Assembly: GCF_003057965.1 (NCBI RefSeq)
Contig: NZ_CP020921.1
Coordinates: 243,501 to 307,500 of the forward strand
DNA: 64,000 nt
Reading direction: 5' to 3'
DNA from: Thermodesulfobium acidiphilum
GTDB lineage: Bacteria > Thermodesulfobiota > Thermodesulfobiia > Thermodesulfobiales > Thermodesulfobiaceae
Numbering within the stretch: the stretch's first letter is position 1; each line of letters opens with the position of its first letter. A program made the position numbers and the translations under genes. Below, piece by piece: positions 1 to 8,003 of this stretch. The notes below the pieces were generated by a model. The model was not told the DNA's origin. It saw only the letters and a program-made list of their open reading frames with translations, and ran no database searches.

Positions 1-103
1 GTCCGAACTCAGCCCTTGTTTTGTCAGCCAATTTTGCAAGCTCAAATAATGGCAAATCGAAAAGTTTTTTTGCCTGTGGTATGCTTATTCTATTTTTTAT
101 CAT
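1..103 (-). CDS. mqnC: Cyclic dehypoxanthine futalosine synthase MqnC, N-terminal fragment (runs off window)
   Basis: The open frame starts at the ATG at 103 and continues past position 1; 34 codons are visible. They read MIKNRISIPQAKKLFD and continue into a Leu/Ala-rich helix, the usual N-terminus of MqnC ahead of its radical-SAM core. MqnC cyclises dehypoxanthine futalosine in the futalosine menaquinone pathway. It is the last visible gene of an operon with mqnD, mqnE and mqnA, which supports the call. The CX3CX2C cluster motif lies outside the window, so another radical-SAM enzyme is possible. Confidence 0.65.
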   Translation of the reverse strand, partial: MIKNRISIPQAKKLFDLPLFELAKLADKTRAEFG

Positions 104-122
104 GTGCACCTCTTAAAATTTA

Positions 123-866
123 TTAATAATTTAAGCTTTTTATTAATTTTTCTAATTCAAATAGTCCCTTCAAGTCATTCGTGTCAAGGATATATGACAA
201 ATTTGAATAATATTCATTTGCGGATGTCTTTTTATATTTCCAATCTAAATTATTTTTTTCTATTTCGGCGAACTTTAAAGCAAGCGAATAGGTTTTAATA
301 AAGTCTAATAAAAGATCGTTTCTAATTTCTTTTCGCGCGGCAAGCAGCGAAAAAACAGTGGGCAAATTAGTTTGTTGTTTCCAGAGTTCTGACACGTCGT
401 ATACGAAACTATTATTTTTATTATCCATAAAGCTTAAGGCATCGTCACCAATAATTACCTGAGCGCAGAAGTTACTTGAATTCTTAGAGAAAATAGGATT
501 GATTCTATAAAATTTTCTAAGTATACATATTACCATGCTATTGATAGTATTTGAGGTGTTCGATAACCTTATTATCTTTTTGTCAAGATTTTCAATTGGT
601 TCGTTTGAGACAAGAAAGGTGCTAAGAACTGGTCCGTAGCAAGAAAGACCAAATGGTAAAATTGGTTTGAGCAAATCCTGATTGTTAATCCAGGTAACTG
701 AAGATATTGTTGCAACGTCTAGTTTATCGTTTAATAACATATCGTTTAGGGTTGCGGGATCTGACAGGAAAAATTTATAACCAATTTTTTCAAGTCCCAG
801 TTTCACCGGCAAAAAATTGTAAAACTTTATCAAACCAAACCTTAAAAAATTTTCATTAGTTTTCAT
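123..866 (-). CDS. mqnA: Chorismate dehydratase MqnA
   Basis: MqnA removes water from chorismate to give 3-[(1-carboxyvinyl)oxy]benzoate, the first committed step of the futalosine menaquinone pathway. The product is about 247 aa with the two-lobed periplasmic-binding-protein-like fold of the MqnA/MqnD family. It has an early G-L-I-K-F-Y-N-F-L-P segment and a D-V-A-T-I-S-S stretch matching the family's substrate-contact motif. An upstream in-frame ATG at 899 exists. The ATG at 866 is preferred because GGGAG lies 8 nt before it. It follows mqnE by 40 bp and precedes mqnC by 19 bp. It is rather divergent but the context is decisive. Confidence 0.85.
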   Translation of the reverse strand: MKTNENFLRFGLIKFYNFLPVKLGLEKIGYKFFLSDPATLNDMLLNDKLDVATISSVTWINNQDLLKPILPFGLSCYGPVLSTFLVSNEPIENLDKKIIRLSNTSNTINSMVICILRKFYRINPIFSKNSSNFCAQVIIGDDALSFMDNKNNSFVYDVSELWKQQTNLPTVFSLLAARKEIRNDLLLDFIKTYSLALKFAEIEKNNLDWKYKKTSANEYYSNLSYILDTNDLKGLFELEKLIKSLNY

Positions 867-906
867 TTTTTTGTCTCCCGATTTTTCTAAGATAAACAAA
901 CAATTT

Positions 907-1914
907 TTATCCTATCTTTTCGTAAAGAGAATTTCTTTCGAAAGGAACGAGACCAATATTCGTTATCATATCCTTTAGGCTTTCAGCCGATAATCCTCCT
1001 GGTTCTGGAGATCCTCCTTCGTGCATAATTTTCTCGTCTACTAAAGTGCCTTCAAGATCATCTGCGCCAGTCCAGAGCGCCATGAGCGCGCAATCTTGTC
1101 CTATTGATGGCCAATATGCTTTTATGTGAGGAATTGACAAAACTAAGCGCGAAATTGCAATTGTTTTAAGGGTTTTAATACTTGTTGCTGGTTTTATATG
1201 TCTAAATTTTGTGTTTAAAGGTTGAAATTTCAATGGGATAAAGGCCTGGAAGCCTCCTGTTTTTTGCTGTAGATCTTCTAAAAGATTCAGGTGTTCCAAT
1301 ATATCGTCAAAAGTTTCAAAATGGCCATATAACATAGTAGCATTTGATTTTAATCCAATTTTGTGGGCAATTTCATGAATTTTGAGCCACATTTCTGGCG
1401 AGGTCTTCTTAGTTAGAAGCTTTGTTCTCATAGAATCTTTTAATATTTCTGCTCCCCCACCTGTAAGGGATACGCTGCCGTGGTTTAAGAGATCTTCAAT
1501 TATGCTTTCTATTGGTTTGTTCTCTTCCTTTGCGTAGAACTCAACTTCTACTGCCGTAAGAGATTTTATTGTAGCTTTTGGAAGCGTCTTTCTAATTGAA
1601 TCTAGGATTTTAAGGACTTCATTCCACTTCAAATCTGGATTAAGACCTGAAGTAATATGAACCTCGCTTAACCATGTTAAACCCTGTAGCTTAGAGGCAA
1701 CGACCTCTGGCGATAGCTTATATGCATCAAAGTCATCTTTGTTCCTGGCAAAAGGACAAAAGCCGCATCTTTCTACACAAATGTTGGTAAGGTTTAGATG
1801 AATATTTTTTGCAAAGAAGACGTTTTTGCCGTATAGAGAGCTTTTCTTTTTATTGGCCTCGTTGAACAAATCTATTGGATTATCTATTAAATTTTTTAAG
1901 TCTGATCTATTCAT
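907..1914 (-). CDS. mqnE: Aminofutalosine synthase MqnE (radical SAM)
   Basis: MqnE is a radical-SAM enzyme that joins the MqnA product to adenosine to form aminofutalosine. The 335-aa protein carries the CX3CX2C cluster motif at Cys46, Cys50 and Cys53 (CVERCGFC), followed by family features such as HITSGLNPDL and the C-terminal EGGSPEPGGLS segment. Length is close to the family norm. Its ATG overlaps the 3' end of mqnD by 8 bp, so the two are probably translationally coupled. The MqnC alternative is less likely because a separate MqnC-like start lies downstream. Confidence 0.93.
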   Translation of the reverse strand: MNRSDLKNLIDNPIDLFNEANKKKSSLYGKNVFFAKNIHLNLTNICVERCGFCPFARNKDDFDAYKLSPEVVASKLQGLTWLSEVHITSGLNPDLKWNEVLKILDSIRKTLPKATIKSLTAVEVEFYAKEENKPIESIIEDLLNHGSVSLTGGGAEILKDSMRTKLLTKKTSPEMWLKIHEIAHKIGLKSNATMLYGHFETFDDILEHLNLLEDLQQKTGGFQAFIPLKFQPLNTKFRHIKPATSIKTLKTIAISRLVLSIPHIKAYWPSIGQDCALMALWTGADDLEGTLVDEKIMHEGGSPEPGGLSAESLKDMITNIGLVPFERNSLYEKIG

Positions 1915-2731
1915 TTAATATGCTCTCCGGTATGTCTGGAATAGAAGGAATTAAAGATTTTTCAAATGCAACCTTATACAATATGTTTAGCGATTTGTAC
2001 AAACTTTCATGAAATTTAATAGTATAATCGTTTACATACATATTTACAAATTTTTCATTCATTTCAGAATTAAGATCTCTGCCAAATTTCATGGCATGTG
2101 TGAGTGCTTCCTCAGGATGTGCTTTCCCCCATTTTATGGATTCTCTTAACAGGTTATTTATCATAATTCTTTCGTTTCTTAAACTTTTATGAATAGCGTT
2201 GCCACCTAATGGCAAGGGTAAATTATATTTTTCATACCACCACTCTCCAAGATCTACTATCTTTTTTAATCCCATATTTTTGTAAGAAAGTTGTCCTTCA
2301 TGAATTAATAGACCTGCATCAACTTCTGAGTTAATAACTTTATCCATTATTTGATCGAAAGGAACGAATACTTCTTTGTGATCCTGTGAATATATGCGAA
2401 AAACTAAAGTTGCAGTAGTGAGCTCTCCCGGAAGGGCAATAACTTTGTTCTCCAGATTTGAAAGGGGATTTTTTGAAATAAGTATTGGGCCGTATTTATC
2501 TCCTACACTTGAACCTACGCTCATAAGATCATACTTGTCTATAATGTATGGTAGGGCATGATAAGAAATTGCGCTAATGTGATAGCGTCCGTTTATTGCT
2601 TCCTTGTTAAGAGTTTCTATATCTGATAGGGTTTCTTCTAATTCATATTTTGATTCGATTTTCCCATGCGTTAAGGCATAAAACATAAATGCATCATCAG
2701 GATCTGGGCTGTGTGCAACTGTTAATTTCAT
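1907..2731 (-). CDS. mqnD: 1,4-dihydroxy-6-naphthoate synthase MqnD
   Basis: MqnD converts cyclic dehypoxanthine futalosine to 1,4-dihydroxy-6-naphthoate, the last futalosine-specific step before prenylation. The 274-aa product begins with the family signature AHSPDPDDAFMFYAL. It has ISAISYHA, a substrate-binding SSVGDKYGPI segment and the HEGQL motif that contains the catalytic histidine in this family. An AGGAGG precedes the ATG. It lies 20 bp after tetR and overlaps mqnE, so all five genes look cotranscribed. No mqnB (futalosine hydrolase) is present in the window. Confidence 0.93.
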   Translation of the reverse strand: MKLTVAHSPDPDDAFMFYALTHGKIESKYELEETLSDIETLNKEAINGRYHISAISYHALPYIIDKYDLMSVGSSVGDKYGPILISKNPLSNLENKVIALPGELTTATLVFRIYSQDHKEVFVPFDQIMDKVINSEVDAGLLIHEGQLSYKNMGLKKIVDLGEWWYEKYNLPLPLGGNAIHKSLRNERIMINNLLRESIKWGKAHPEEALTHAMKFGRDLNSEMNEKFVNMYVNDYTIKFHESLYKSLNILYKVAFEKSLIPSIPDIPESILNE

Positions 2732-2751
2732 TAAAAACCTCCTAAAATTAA

Positions 2752-3315
2752 TTATTTTTTAAGTATCTTTAACAATTTTTCAATAAAAAAATCTGAAAAT
2801 TCTACAAGTGGTTTATCGGACGTAATAGAATCGATCACAAACTCACTTATTGAACCAACAATAATTGTTACGACGATATATTTTTCTACTTCTTCCATTT
2901 TTTGATTGGAAAGAATATTTAAAAAAAGCTTTTCCAACTTTTTCCTTACAGAAAATCTTTGTTCTTCGAATTGAGGCCCAAGACTAAAGGCTTCTATAAA
3001 GACGAATTTTGTTAGTTCACGATATTTTTCTAATATTCTAAAACCTTCCTTCAAAGCTGACCTAAAAATTTCTTCGAAAGTGTTTCCTTTAGCTTTGTTT
3101 TCAATTTTTTTGATAAGTTGATTGCTTAACTCTTCCACTAACTTTATTACCAGGTCTCTTTTTCCGGGGAAATAAAAGTAAAACGCACCTTTAGATGTGT
3201 TTGAATCTTCTACAATCTCATCAACGTTTGTGTAATGATACCCTTTGTTTGAAAAAAGCCTTAGTGCACTTTTAAGTATTTTATTTTTTGTAATAGAAGG
3301 TTTCTTGTTTTTCAT
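2752..3315 (-). CDS. TetR-family transcriptional regulator heading the menaquinone operon
   Basis: This 187-aa protein has an N-terminal TetR helix-turn-helix (about residues 8-55; LFSNKGYHYTNVDEI, then a recognition-helix region with SKGAFYFYFPGKRDL), followed by a helical ligand domain. TetR proteins are usually repressors released by a small ligand. It is the first gene of the mqn operon, only 20 bp from mqnD. A perfect 14-bp palindrome lies 35 bp before its start, so it probably represses itself and the mqn genes. The ligand cannot be read from the sequence. No Shine-Dalgarno precedes the ATG. Confidence 0.9.
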   Translation of the reverse strand: MKNKKPSITKNKILKSALRLFSNKGYHYTNVDEIVEDSNTSKGAFYFYFPGKRDLVIKLVEELSNQLIKKIENKAKGNTFEEIFRSALKEGFRILEKYRELTKFVFIEAFSLGPQFEEQRFSVRKKLEKLFLNILSNQKMEEVEKYIVVTIIVGSISEFVIDSITSDKPLVEFSDFFIEKLLKILKK

Positions 3316-3321
3316 ATTGAT

Positions 3322-3350
3322 ATGATAGCATTTTTTGTATAATTTGTAAA
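3322..3350 (-). promoter_or_regulatory. Promoter of tetR-mqn operon, probably giving a leaderless mRNA
   Basis: On the minus strand a TTTACA -35 box (3350-3345) and a TATCAT -10 box (3327-3322) are separated by 17 bp. Transcription would begin about 7 nt downstream of the -10 box, at or within two bases of the ATG at 3315. There is no purine-rich ribosome-binding site in that interval, which fits a leaderless message. A second TATAAT at 3375-3370 could give a start inside the operator. Confidence 0.6.
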
Positions 3351-3363
3351 CCGACTGGTCGGT
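3350..3363. promoter_or_regulatory. TetR-type operator palindrome
   Basis: The sequence ACCGAC-TG-GTCGGT is a perfect inverted repeat with 6-bp arms and a 2-bp centre. It abuts the -35 box of the tetR-mqn promoter, and the same general form is widespread among TetR-family operators. Binding here would block polymerase, so autorepression of the whole operon is the simplest reading. Confidence 0.75.
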
Positions 3364-3420
3364 CTAAAAATTATACAAAAATAATATATAAATTAATTAT
3401 TTCTAATAAAAATAGAATTC

Positions 3421-3765
3421 TCAGAAGGCTTTATTCAAAAATTCAAGAAGAATTGTTGCGTTGTTTAGATGGCTTTTAGAAGAGTATAAAAGAGTAACAG
3501 TAGAATTTTTTTCAATTTGTTTGATTTTTTCTATAAGTTCACCATTTCTCTCTAGTTCTGAAAAGTATCTTTTTTTAAATTCTTCGAATTTTTCAGGGTC
3601 ATGTGAATACCATTTTCTCAGTTCATTTGTTGGTGCAATTTCCTTTAGCCAGAGATCTATTGCTGCCGTTTCTCTTTTTATGCCTCTTGGCCATAGTCTA
3701 TCTACTAATATTCGATAGCCGTCTTGTGTTGAATATCTTTCATAAATACTCTTAATTCTTATCAA
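3421..3765 (-). CDS. DUF488 family protein (YeaO-like)
   Basis: This is a compact 114-aa protein. It carries the DUF488 signatures RILVDRLWPRGI near residue 20, a WLKEIAP segment and a WYSHDPEKFEEF segment, and ends with TLLYSSKSHLNNA. The biochemical function of the family is not established. The gene starts at TTG 3765, with GGAGGG about 5 nt upstream. It stands alone between the mqn operon and the divergent GH130 gene, about 106 bp from tetR. Confidence 0.85.
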   Translation of the reverse strand: MIRIKSIYERYSTQDGYRILVDRLWPRGIKRETAAIDLWLKEIAPTNELRKWYSHDPEKFEEFKKRYFSELERNGELIEKIKQIEKNSTVTLLYSSKSHLNNATILLEFLNKAF

Positions 3766-3882
3766 ATTGCCCTCCCTGAGGTGTGCTTAAAAAAGTTGTT
3801 TTATATAATGTATCTATATATTTAGTATATATGATAAAATTAATTAATTTTGATAATATTAGATAATAAGTTGGGGTGAAAT

Positions 3883-4836
3883 ATGGGTACTCATGCTCTC
3901 TTTAAAAGATATGAAGGAAATCCAATTATTACAGCAGAAGATGTATCCTGCGAAGCTCATACCGTTTTTAATCCTGCAGCCGCAAAGTTCGAAAACAAGG
4001 TTATTCTTGTTTTGAGAGTAGAAGAACAAAGAGGGTTTTCTTACCTTATAAGAGCTTTTAGTGAGGACGGCGTTAATAATTGGAAAATTGACGATAAACC
4101 CTTTATGATTCATGAGCCCCAGATGGGAGAGCAATTCTGGGGATTAGAAGATCCCAGACTAACTTATATGGAAGAATTTGATCAATATTATCTAACTTAT
4201 GTTTCGTTTGCACCAGGTGGGCCACAACTTTCTTTAGTTACTACTAGAGATTTTGAAAGAATATGCAGGCACGGTAATCTTTTTTATCCGGATAACAAAG
4301 ACGGTGCCTTTTATCCAAAAAGATTTAACGGTAGATGGGCTTTGATCCATAGACCATATGCAAGGGGAAGGGCTGAAATATGGCTTTCTTTTACCCCCGA
4401 TCTAAAGCACTACGGGGATCATACCTGTATCATCCCAGTTCGAGAGGGTTGGTGGGATTGTACAAGGGTTGGTATGGGACCCCCACCAATAGAGACTCCT
4501 GAGGGATGGCTTGTAATATATCATGGAGTTAGGACTACTGCCTCCGGCTCTCTTTATAGGGTTGGATTGGCTTTATTTGATTTGGATGATCCCACTAAAC
4601 TTATCTGCAGGACCAATAGATGGGTTCTGGCACCAGAAACGCCATATGAGCTGATTGGAGATGTCCCGGGAGTGTGCTTTCCATGTGGCGCTATATGCGA
4701 TGAGAATACTAGAGAGGTAATGCTTTATTATGGAGGTGCTGATACATCGACTTGTGTGGCATTTTCTACTATTGACGATATACTTGACTTTATCAAAGAA
4801 GACCAAAAAATAGGAAGGACTTTTTACTCGTTATGA
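3883..4836 (+). CDS. GH130-family mannoside phosphorylase-like protein
   Basis: This 317-aa protein resembles glycoside hydrolase family 130 enzymes, which mostly phosphorolyse beta-1,2- or beta-1,4-mannosidic bonds and yield mannose 1-phosphate. Five-bladed-propeller signatures are visible: RYEGNPIIT at the N-terminus, NPAAAKF, GLEDPRLT (with the conserved E-D-P-R), and a late PCGAICDE. It has no signal peptide, so it acts in the cytosol. Its stop overlaps the start of the next gene (ATGA), a glycosyltransferase fusion, which suggests a shared mannan-type substrate. The exact linkage specificity cannot be told. Confidence 0.85.
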   Translation: MGTHALFKRYEGNPIITAEDVSCEAHTVFNPAAAKFENKVILVLRVEEQRGFSYLIRAFSEDGVNNWKIDDKPFMIHEPQMGEQFWGLEDPRLTYMEEFDQYYLTYVSFAPGGPQLSLVTTRDFERICRHGNLFYPDNKDGAFYPKRFNGRWALIHRPYARGRAEIWLSFTPDLKHYGDHTCIIPVREGWWDCTRVGMGPPPIETPEGWLVIYHGVRTTASGSLYRVGLALFDLDDPTKLICRTNRWVLAPETPYELIGDVPGVCFPCGAICDENTREVMLYYGGADTSTCVAFSTIDDILDFIKEDQKIGRTFYSL

Positions 4837-7124
4837 GAGGTACTACAAAAGGAGCATCTCCAGATTTTAATGTGGCTTTTGTGGGCACCTATGTGCCAAG
4901 GCTATGCGGAATTGCTACTTTTACACATGACATTGCAAAATCTGTTGCTATGTGGTATCCAGATGACGCTTTTGAAAACAGGTGTGTAAGAGTTGTTGCA
5001 ATGTCAAATGGTGTCTATTCATATCCCAGGGAAGTTTTTTTTGATATCAGAGAAAAGTTTAAAACAGATTATATAAAGGCAGCTGAGTTCATAAATATTT
5101 CAAATGTCAATGTAGTAAGCCTTCAACACGAATTTGGTATATATGGTGGTGAACATGGAGGTTATGTTCTTGATTTTCTAAAAAATTTAAAAAAACCTGT
5201 TGTAACTACCCTTCACACTGTTTTAGAGAAGCCAATAGAAGGTCAAAAAGAAGTTTTAGAAGAGATCTGCAGCCTGTCTTCAAGAATTGTTGTTTGTGCA
5301 CAAAAAGCTCAGGAAATATTAGAAAGGGTCTATAGAGTTTCATCTGAAAAGATTTCTATGATTTATCACGGAGCTCCTGATGTTCCTTTTATGGATCCCT
5401 CATATTATAAAGATATCCTTAATCTTGAAGGAAAGACCGTTATTTTGACCTTTGGACTCTTAGGGCCCAGCAAGGGGATAGAATATGGTATAGAGGCTTT
5501 GAGCAAAATTTATAGAGATTATCCAAACGCTGTATACGTAGTACTTGGTGCAACTCATCCAGAAGTAAAAAGACTTTACGGAGAAAGCTATAGAATTAGC
5601 TTGCAAAAAATGGCTTATGAGGAAGGGATAGTTGATAACGTAATTTTTATTGATAGATATGTATCTTTCGAAGAATTGATGAACTTTTTAATTATGGCTG
5701 ACATATATCTTACACCTTATTTGTCTTTAGAACAGATAGTTTCAGGAACCTTGACTTATGCAATTGCAGCTGGGAAAGCTATAATTTCTACTCCATATTG
5801 GTATGCTCAAGAAATGCTTCAAGATGAAAGAGGTGTTCTTGTTCCGTTTAGAGATAGTGATGCCCTATCCAATGCACTTAGAAGACTCTTAACAGATGTT
5901 CCTTACAGAAATAGATTGAGAAAAAACGCTTATGATTTTGGCAGAAAGATGATCTGGAAGAACGTTGCAAGAGAATATATTGAGCTTTTTGACGAGGCAA
6001 TTAAGACTTATTCTAAGGAAAAAAATTTTATATACATTTCAAAAAAAGACTTAATTGGAAAGGAATCATTTCAGACAAAGCTTCCTTCTGTTCACCTTGC
6101 GCATCTAAAATTCTTAACTGATGAAACAGGGATATTACAACACGCCCTATACAATATGCCAAATAGAAATCACGGCTACTGTATTGATGATAATGCTAGA
6201 GCTTTTATGGTTCTTATCTTGTATTATGAACTTTTCAAAGATCAGAGCATACTTTATCTTTTGTATAGATTCTTATCTTTTATTCACAATGCTTTTGAAG
6301 AAAGAACTGGCAGGTTTTTGAACTTTTTAAAATATGATAGAACGTGGATTGATGATTTTAGTGAGGATGCGCATGCAAGAACTCTTCTTGCTTTAGCTAC
6401 AGCAATACAATGGCCAGCAGTTCCAGAATTAATTCCTATTTGTGCTACTATTTTTGAAAAGGGTATAAAACAAGTTACGGATTTTACTTCTGTAAGGGGA
6501 ATTAGCCTTTCTATTATTGCTTGTGACAAATTTGTTAGGACTTATCCGGGGGCTAAAGAGATAAAGGATATATTAATTAATCTATCAGAGAAGCTGTTCG
6601 ATCTTTATAGGAACAATATTTCTGATGATTGGATTTTTCCTGAAAATATACTAACTTATGATAATGCAAGACAACCTCAAGCTTTAATTAGAGCTGGCCA
6701 GCAACTTGGCAGTGATGAAATGATTGAACTTGGTATTAGGAGTCTAAGGTGGTTAATAGAAATCCAAACAAATCAAGAAACACAATATCTTAGCATTATA
6801 GGGAATAGAGGGTGGTATAGGAGAGGATCTAGTAAGGCTCAATTTGATCAACAACCGATAGAATTAAGTAGCCTTTCTTGTGCGTGTATAGATGCTTACT
6901 TTCAAACTGGTGACAAATATTTTTATAACAATGTGATGAAAGCCTTAAGGTGGTTTTTAGGAGAAAACGATTCTTTTTGTCCTGTTGCAAAAGTTGAAAC
7001 GGGCGGTTGTTATGATGGCTTAGAGCCTCAGGGCGTTAACAAAAATATGGGAGCGGAGTCAACAATATCTTATTTGATGACATTACTTCACGCATATAAA
7101 TTAATATTTAAAAGAGGCGATTGA
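4833..7124 (+). CDS. Two-domain protein: GT4 glycosyltransferase fused to an alpha/alpha-toroid glycosidase-like domain
   Basis: The 763-aa product has an N-terminal GT4 glycosyltransferase (about residues 10-395). It shows PRLCGIATFTHDIA, the H-E-F-G-I-Y-G-G segment and the donor-site region around LEQIVSGTL in a GT-B fold. Residues about 420-755 form a second, all-helical domain with repeated acidic motifs (YCIDDNARA, FSEDAHART, DNARQPQALIRAG, GCYDGLEPQG). These look like an alpha/alpha-toroid glycan-processing domain, whose family I cannot name securely. It overlaps the GH130 gene by 4 bp. Both domains probably act on one cytosolic mannose- or hexose-containing glycan. Confidence 0.8.
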   Translation: MRGTTKGASPDFNVAFVGTYVPRLCGIATFTHDIAKSVAMWYPDDAFENRCVRVVAMSNGVYSYPREVFFDIREKFKTDYIKAAEFINISNVNVVSLQHEFGIYGGEHGGYVLDFLKNLKKPVVTTLHTVLEKPIEGQKEVLEEICSLSSRIVVCAQKAQEILERVYRVSSEKISMIYHGAPDVPFMDPSYYKDILNLEGKTVILTFGLLGPSKGIEYGIEALSKIYRDYPNAVYVVLGATHPEVKRLYGESYRISLQKMAYEEGIVDNVIFIDRYVSFEELMNFLIMADIYLTPYLSLEQIVSGTLTYAIAAGKAIISTPYWYAQEMLQDERGVLVPFRDSDALSNALRRLLTDVPYRNRLRKNAYDFGRKMIWKNVAREYIELFDEAIKTYSKEKNFIYISKKDLIGKESFQTKLPSVHLAHLKFLTDETGILQHALYNMPNRNHGYCIDDNARAFMVLILYYELFKDQSILYLLYRFLSFIHNAFEERTGRFLNFLKYDRTWIDDFSEDAHARTLLALATAIQWPAVPELIPICATIFEKGIKQVTDFTSVRGISLSIIACDKFVRTYPGAKEIKDILINLSEKLFDLYRNNISDDWIFPENILTYDNARQPQALIRAGQQLGSDEMIELGIRSLRWLIEIQTNQETQYLSIIGNRGWYRRGSSKAQFDQQPIELSSLSCACIDAYFQTGDKYFYNNVMKALRWFLGENDSFCPVAKVETGGCYDGLEPQGVNKNMGAESTISYLMTLLHAYKLIFKRGD

Positions 7125-7130
7125 TATTTT

Positions 7131-7958
7131 GTGAAAATCGGTATTAAAAAATTTGGCGACAAGTATATATCTAATGATAAAAAATTTTCTATACTTGCCT
7201 TTGATTTAGGAAATTCTAGATTAAAATGCTCTTATTTTGAAGATTCGTGTATGAAACATTATGGAGTTTTTCGATTAGATGAGATTTTTGTAAATAATAA
7301 ATTTTATTCTCAACCTCTCGATAAGTGGTTAAAAGAAAAAGGAATCAATAATGATGTTAAGTGTTTTATCTCTTCTGTAAATTTAACTATAGAAAAACAC
7401 CTTTTGTCATTTTTGAATGAAATTTTTTTTTCTATTAAAGTTATTGAACCAAAAGATCTTGTTGGCGTGATTGAGATTGAATACGATATAGATATGATAG
7501 GAATTGATAGATTGCTGCACTCTATTGGAGCATCGCTTTTTTATGGGGATAGAGTTTGTGTTGTGGATATGGGGACAGCTATTACACTTGACTTAACTAA
7601 AGGAAACGTATATAAAGGTGGCTTTATCATGCCAGGAATAGATATGATTTGTAAGTCTATAAAACTTTTTTTGCCACATCTGCCAGTGATAGATATAACA
7701 ATTAATCATAAAAACGTTCCTTCAAGAAACACGAACGAAGCTCTAAATAACGGTATATTTTATTCTATAGTTTATGGCCTTGAAGGCATTGTTAAGTCGT
7801 GGCATGAAAAGTTTGGAGACTTTACTACTGTTCTGACTGGTGGTAGTGCAAGATTTTTTGAAAGCGAGCTGTCATGGCCATATTTCCCTCACCTGACACT
7901 TTGGGGGATATATAGATATGCAGAGTACATAGAATCTTTGAATGAGAAAGGTTTTTAA
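7131..7958 (+). CDS. coaX: Type III pantothenate kinase CoaX
   Basis: CoaX phosphorylates pantothenate, the first step of coenzyme A synthesis. Its actin-like fold is recognised from the phosphate-binding DLGNSRLK segment, the GIDRL motif, DMGTAITLD, the GGFIMPGI loop and the late TGGSARFF. The 275-aa protein has an extra 20 or so residues before the first motif. It starts on GTG 7131, 6 bp after the glycosyltransferase. The canonical N-T in the first motif is replaced by S-R, so it is somewhat divergent. A pantothenate synthetase gene lies elsewhere in the window. Confidence 0.88.
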   Translation: MKIGIKKFGDKYISNDKKFSILAFDLGNSRLKCSYFEDSCMKHYGVFRLDEIFVNNKFYSQPLDKWLKEKGINNDVKCFISSVNLTIEKHLLSFLNEIFFSIKVIEPKDLVGVIEIEYDIDMIGIDRLLHSIGASLFYGDRVCVVDMGTAITLDLTKGNVYKGGFIMPGIDMICKSIKLFLPHLPVIDITINHKNVPSRNTNEALNNGIFYSIVYGLEGIVKSWHEKFGDFTTVLTGGSARFFESELSWPYFPHLTLWGIYRYAEYIESLNEKGF

Positions 7959-8003
7959 TTTAATGATAAATATATTTAATAAAATTTTGAAAGGGATGGT
8001 AAT

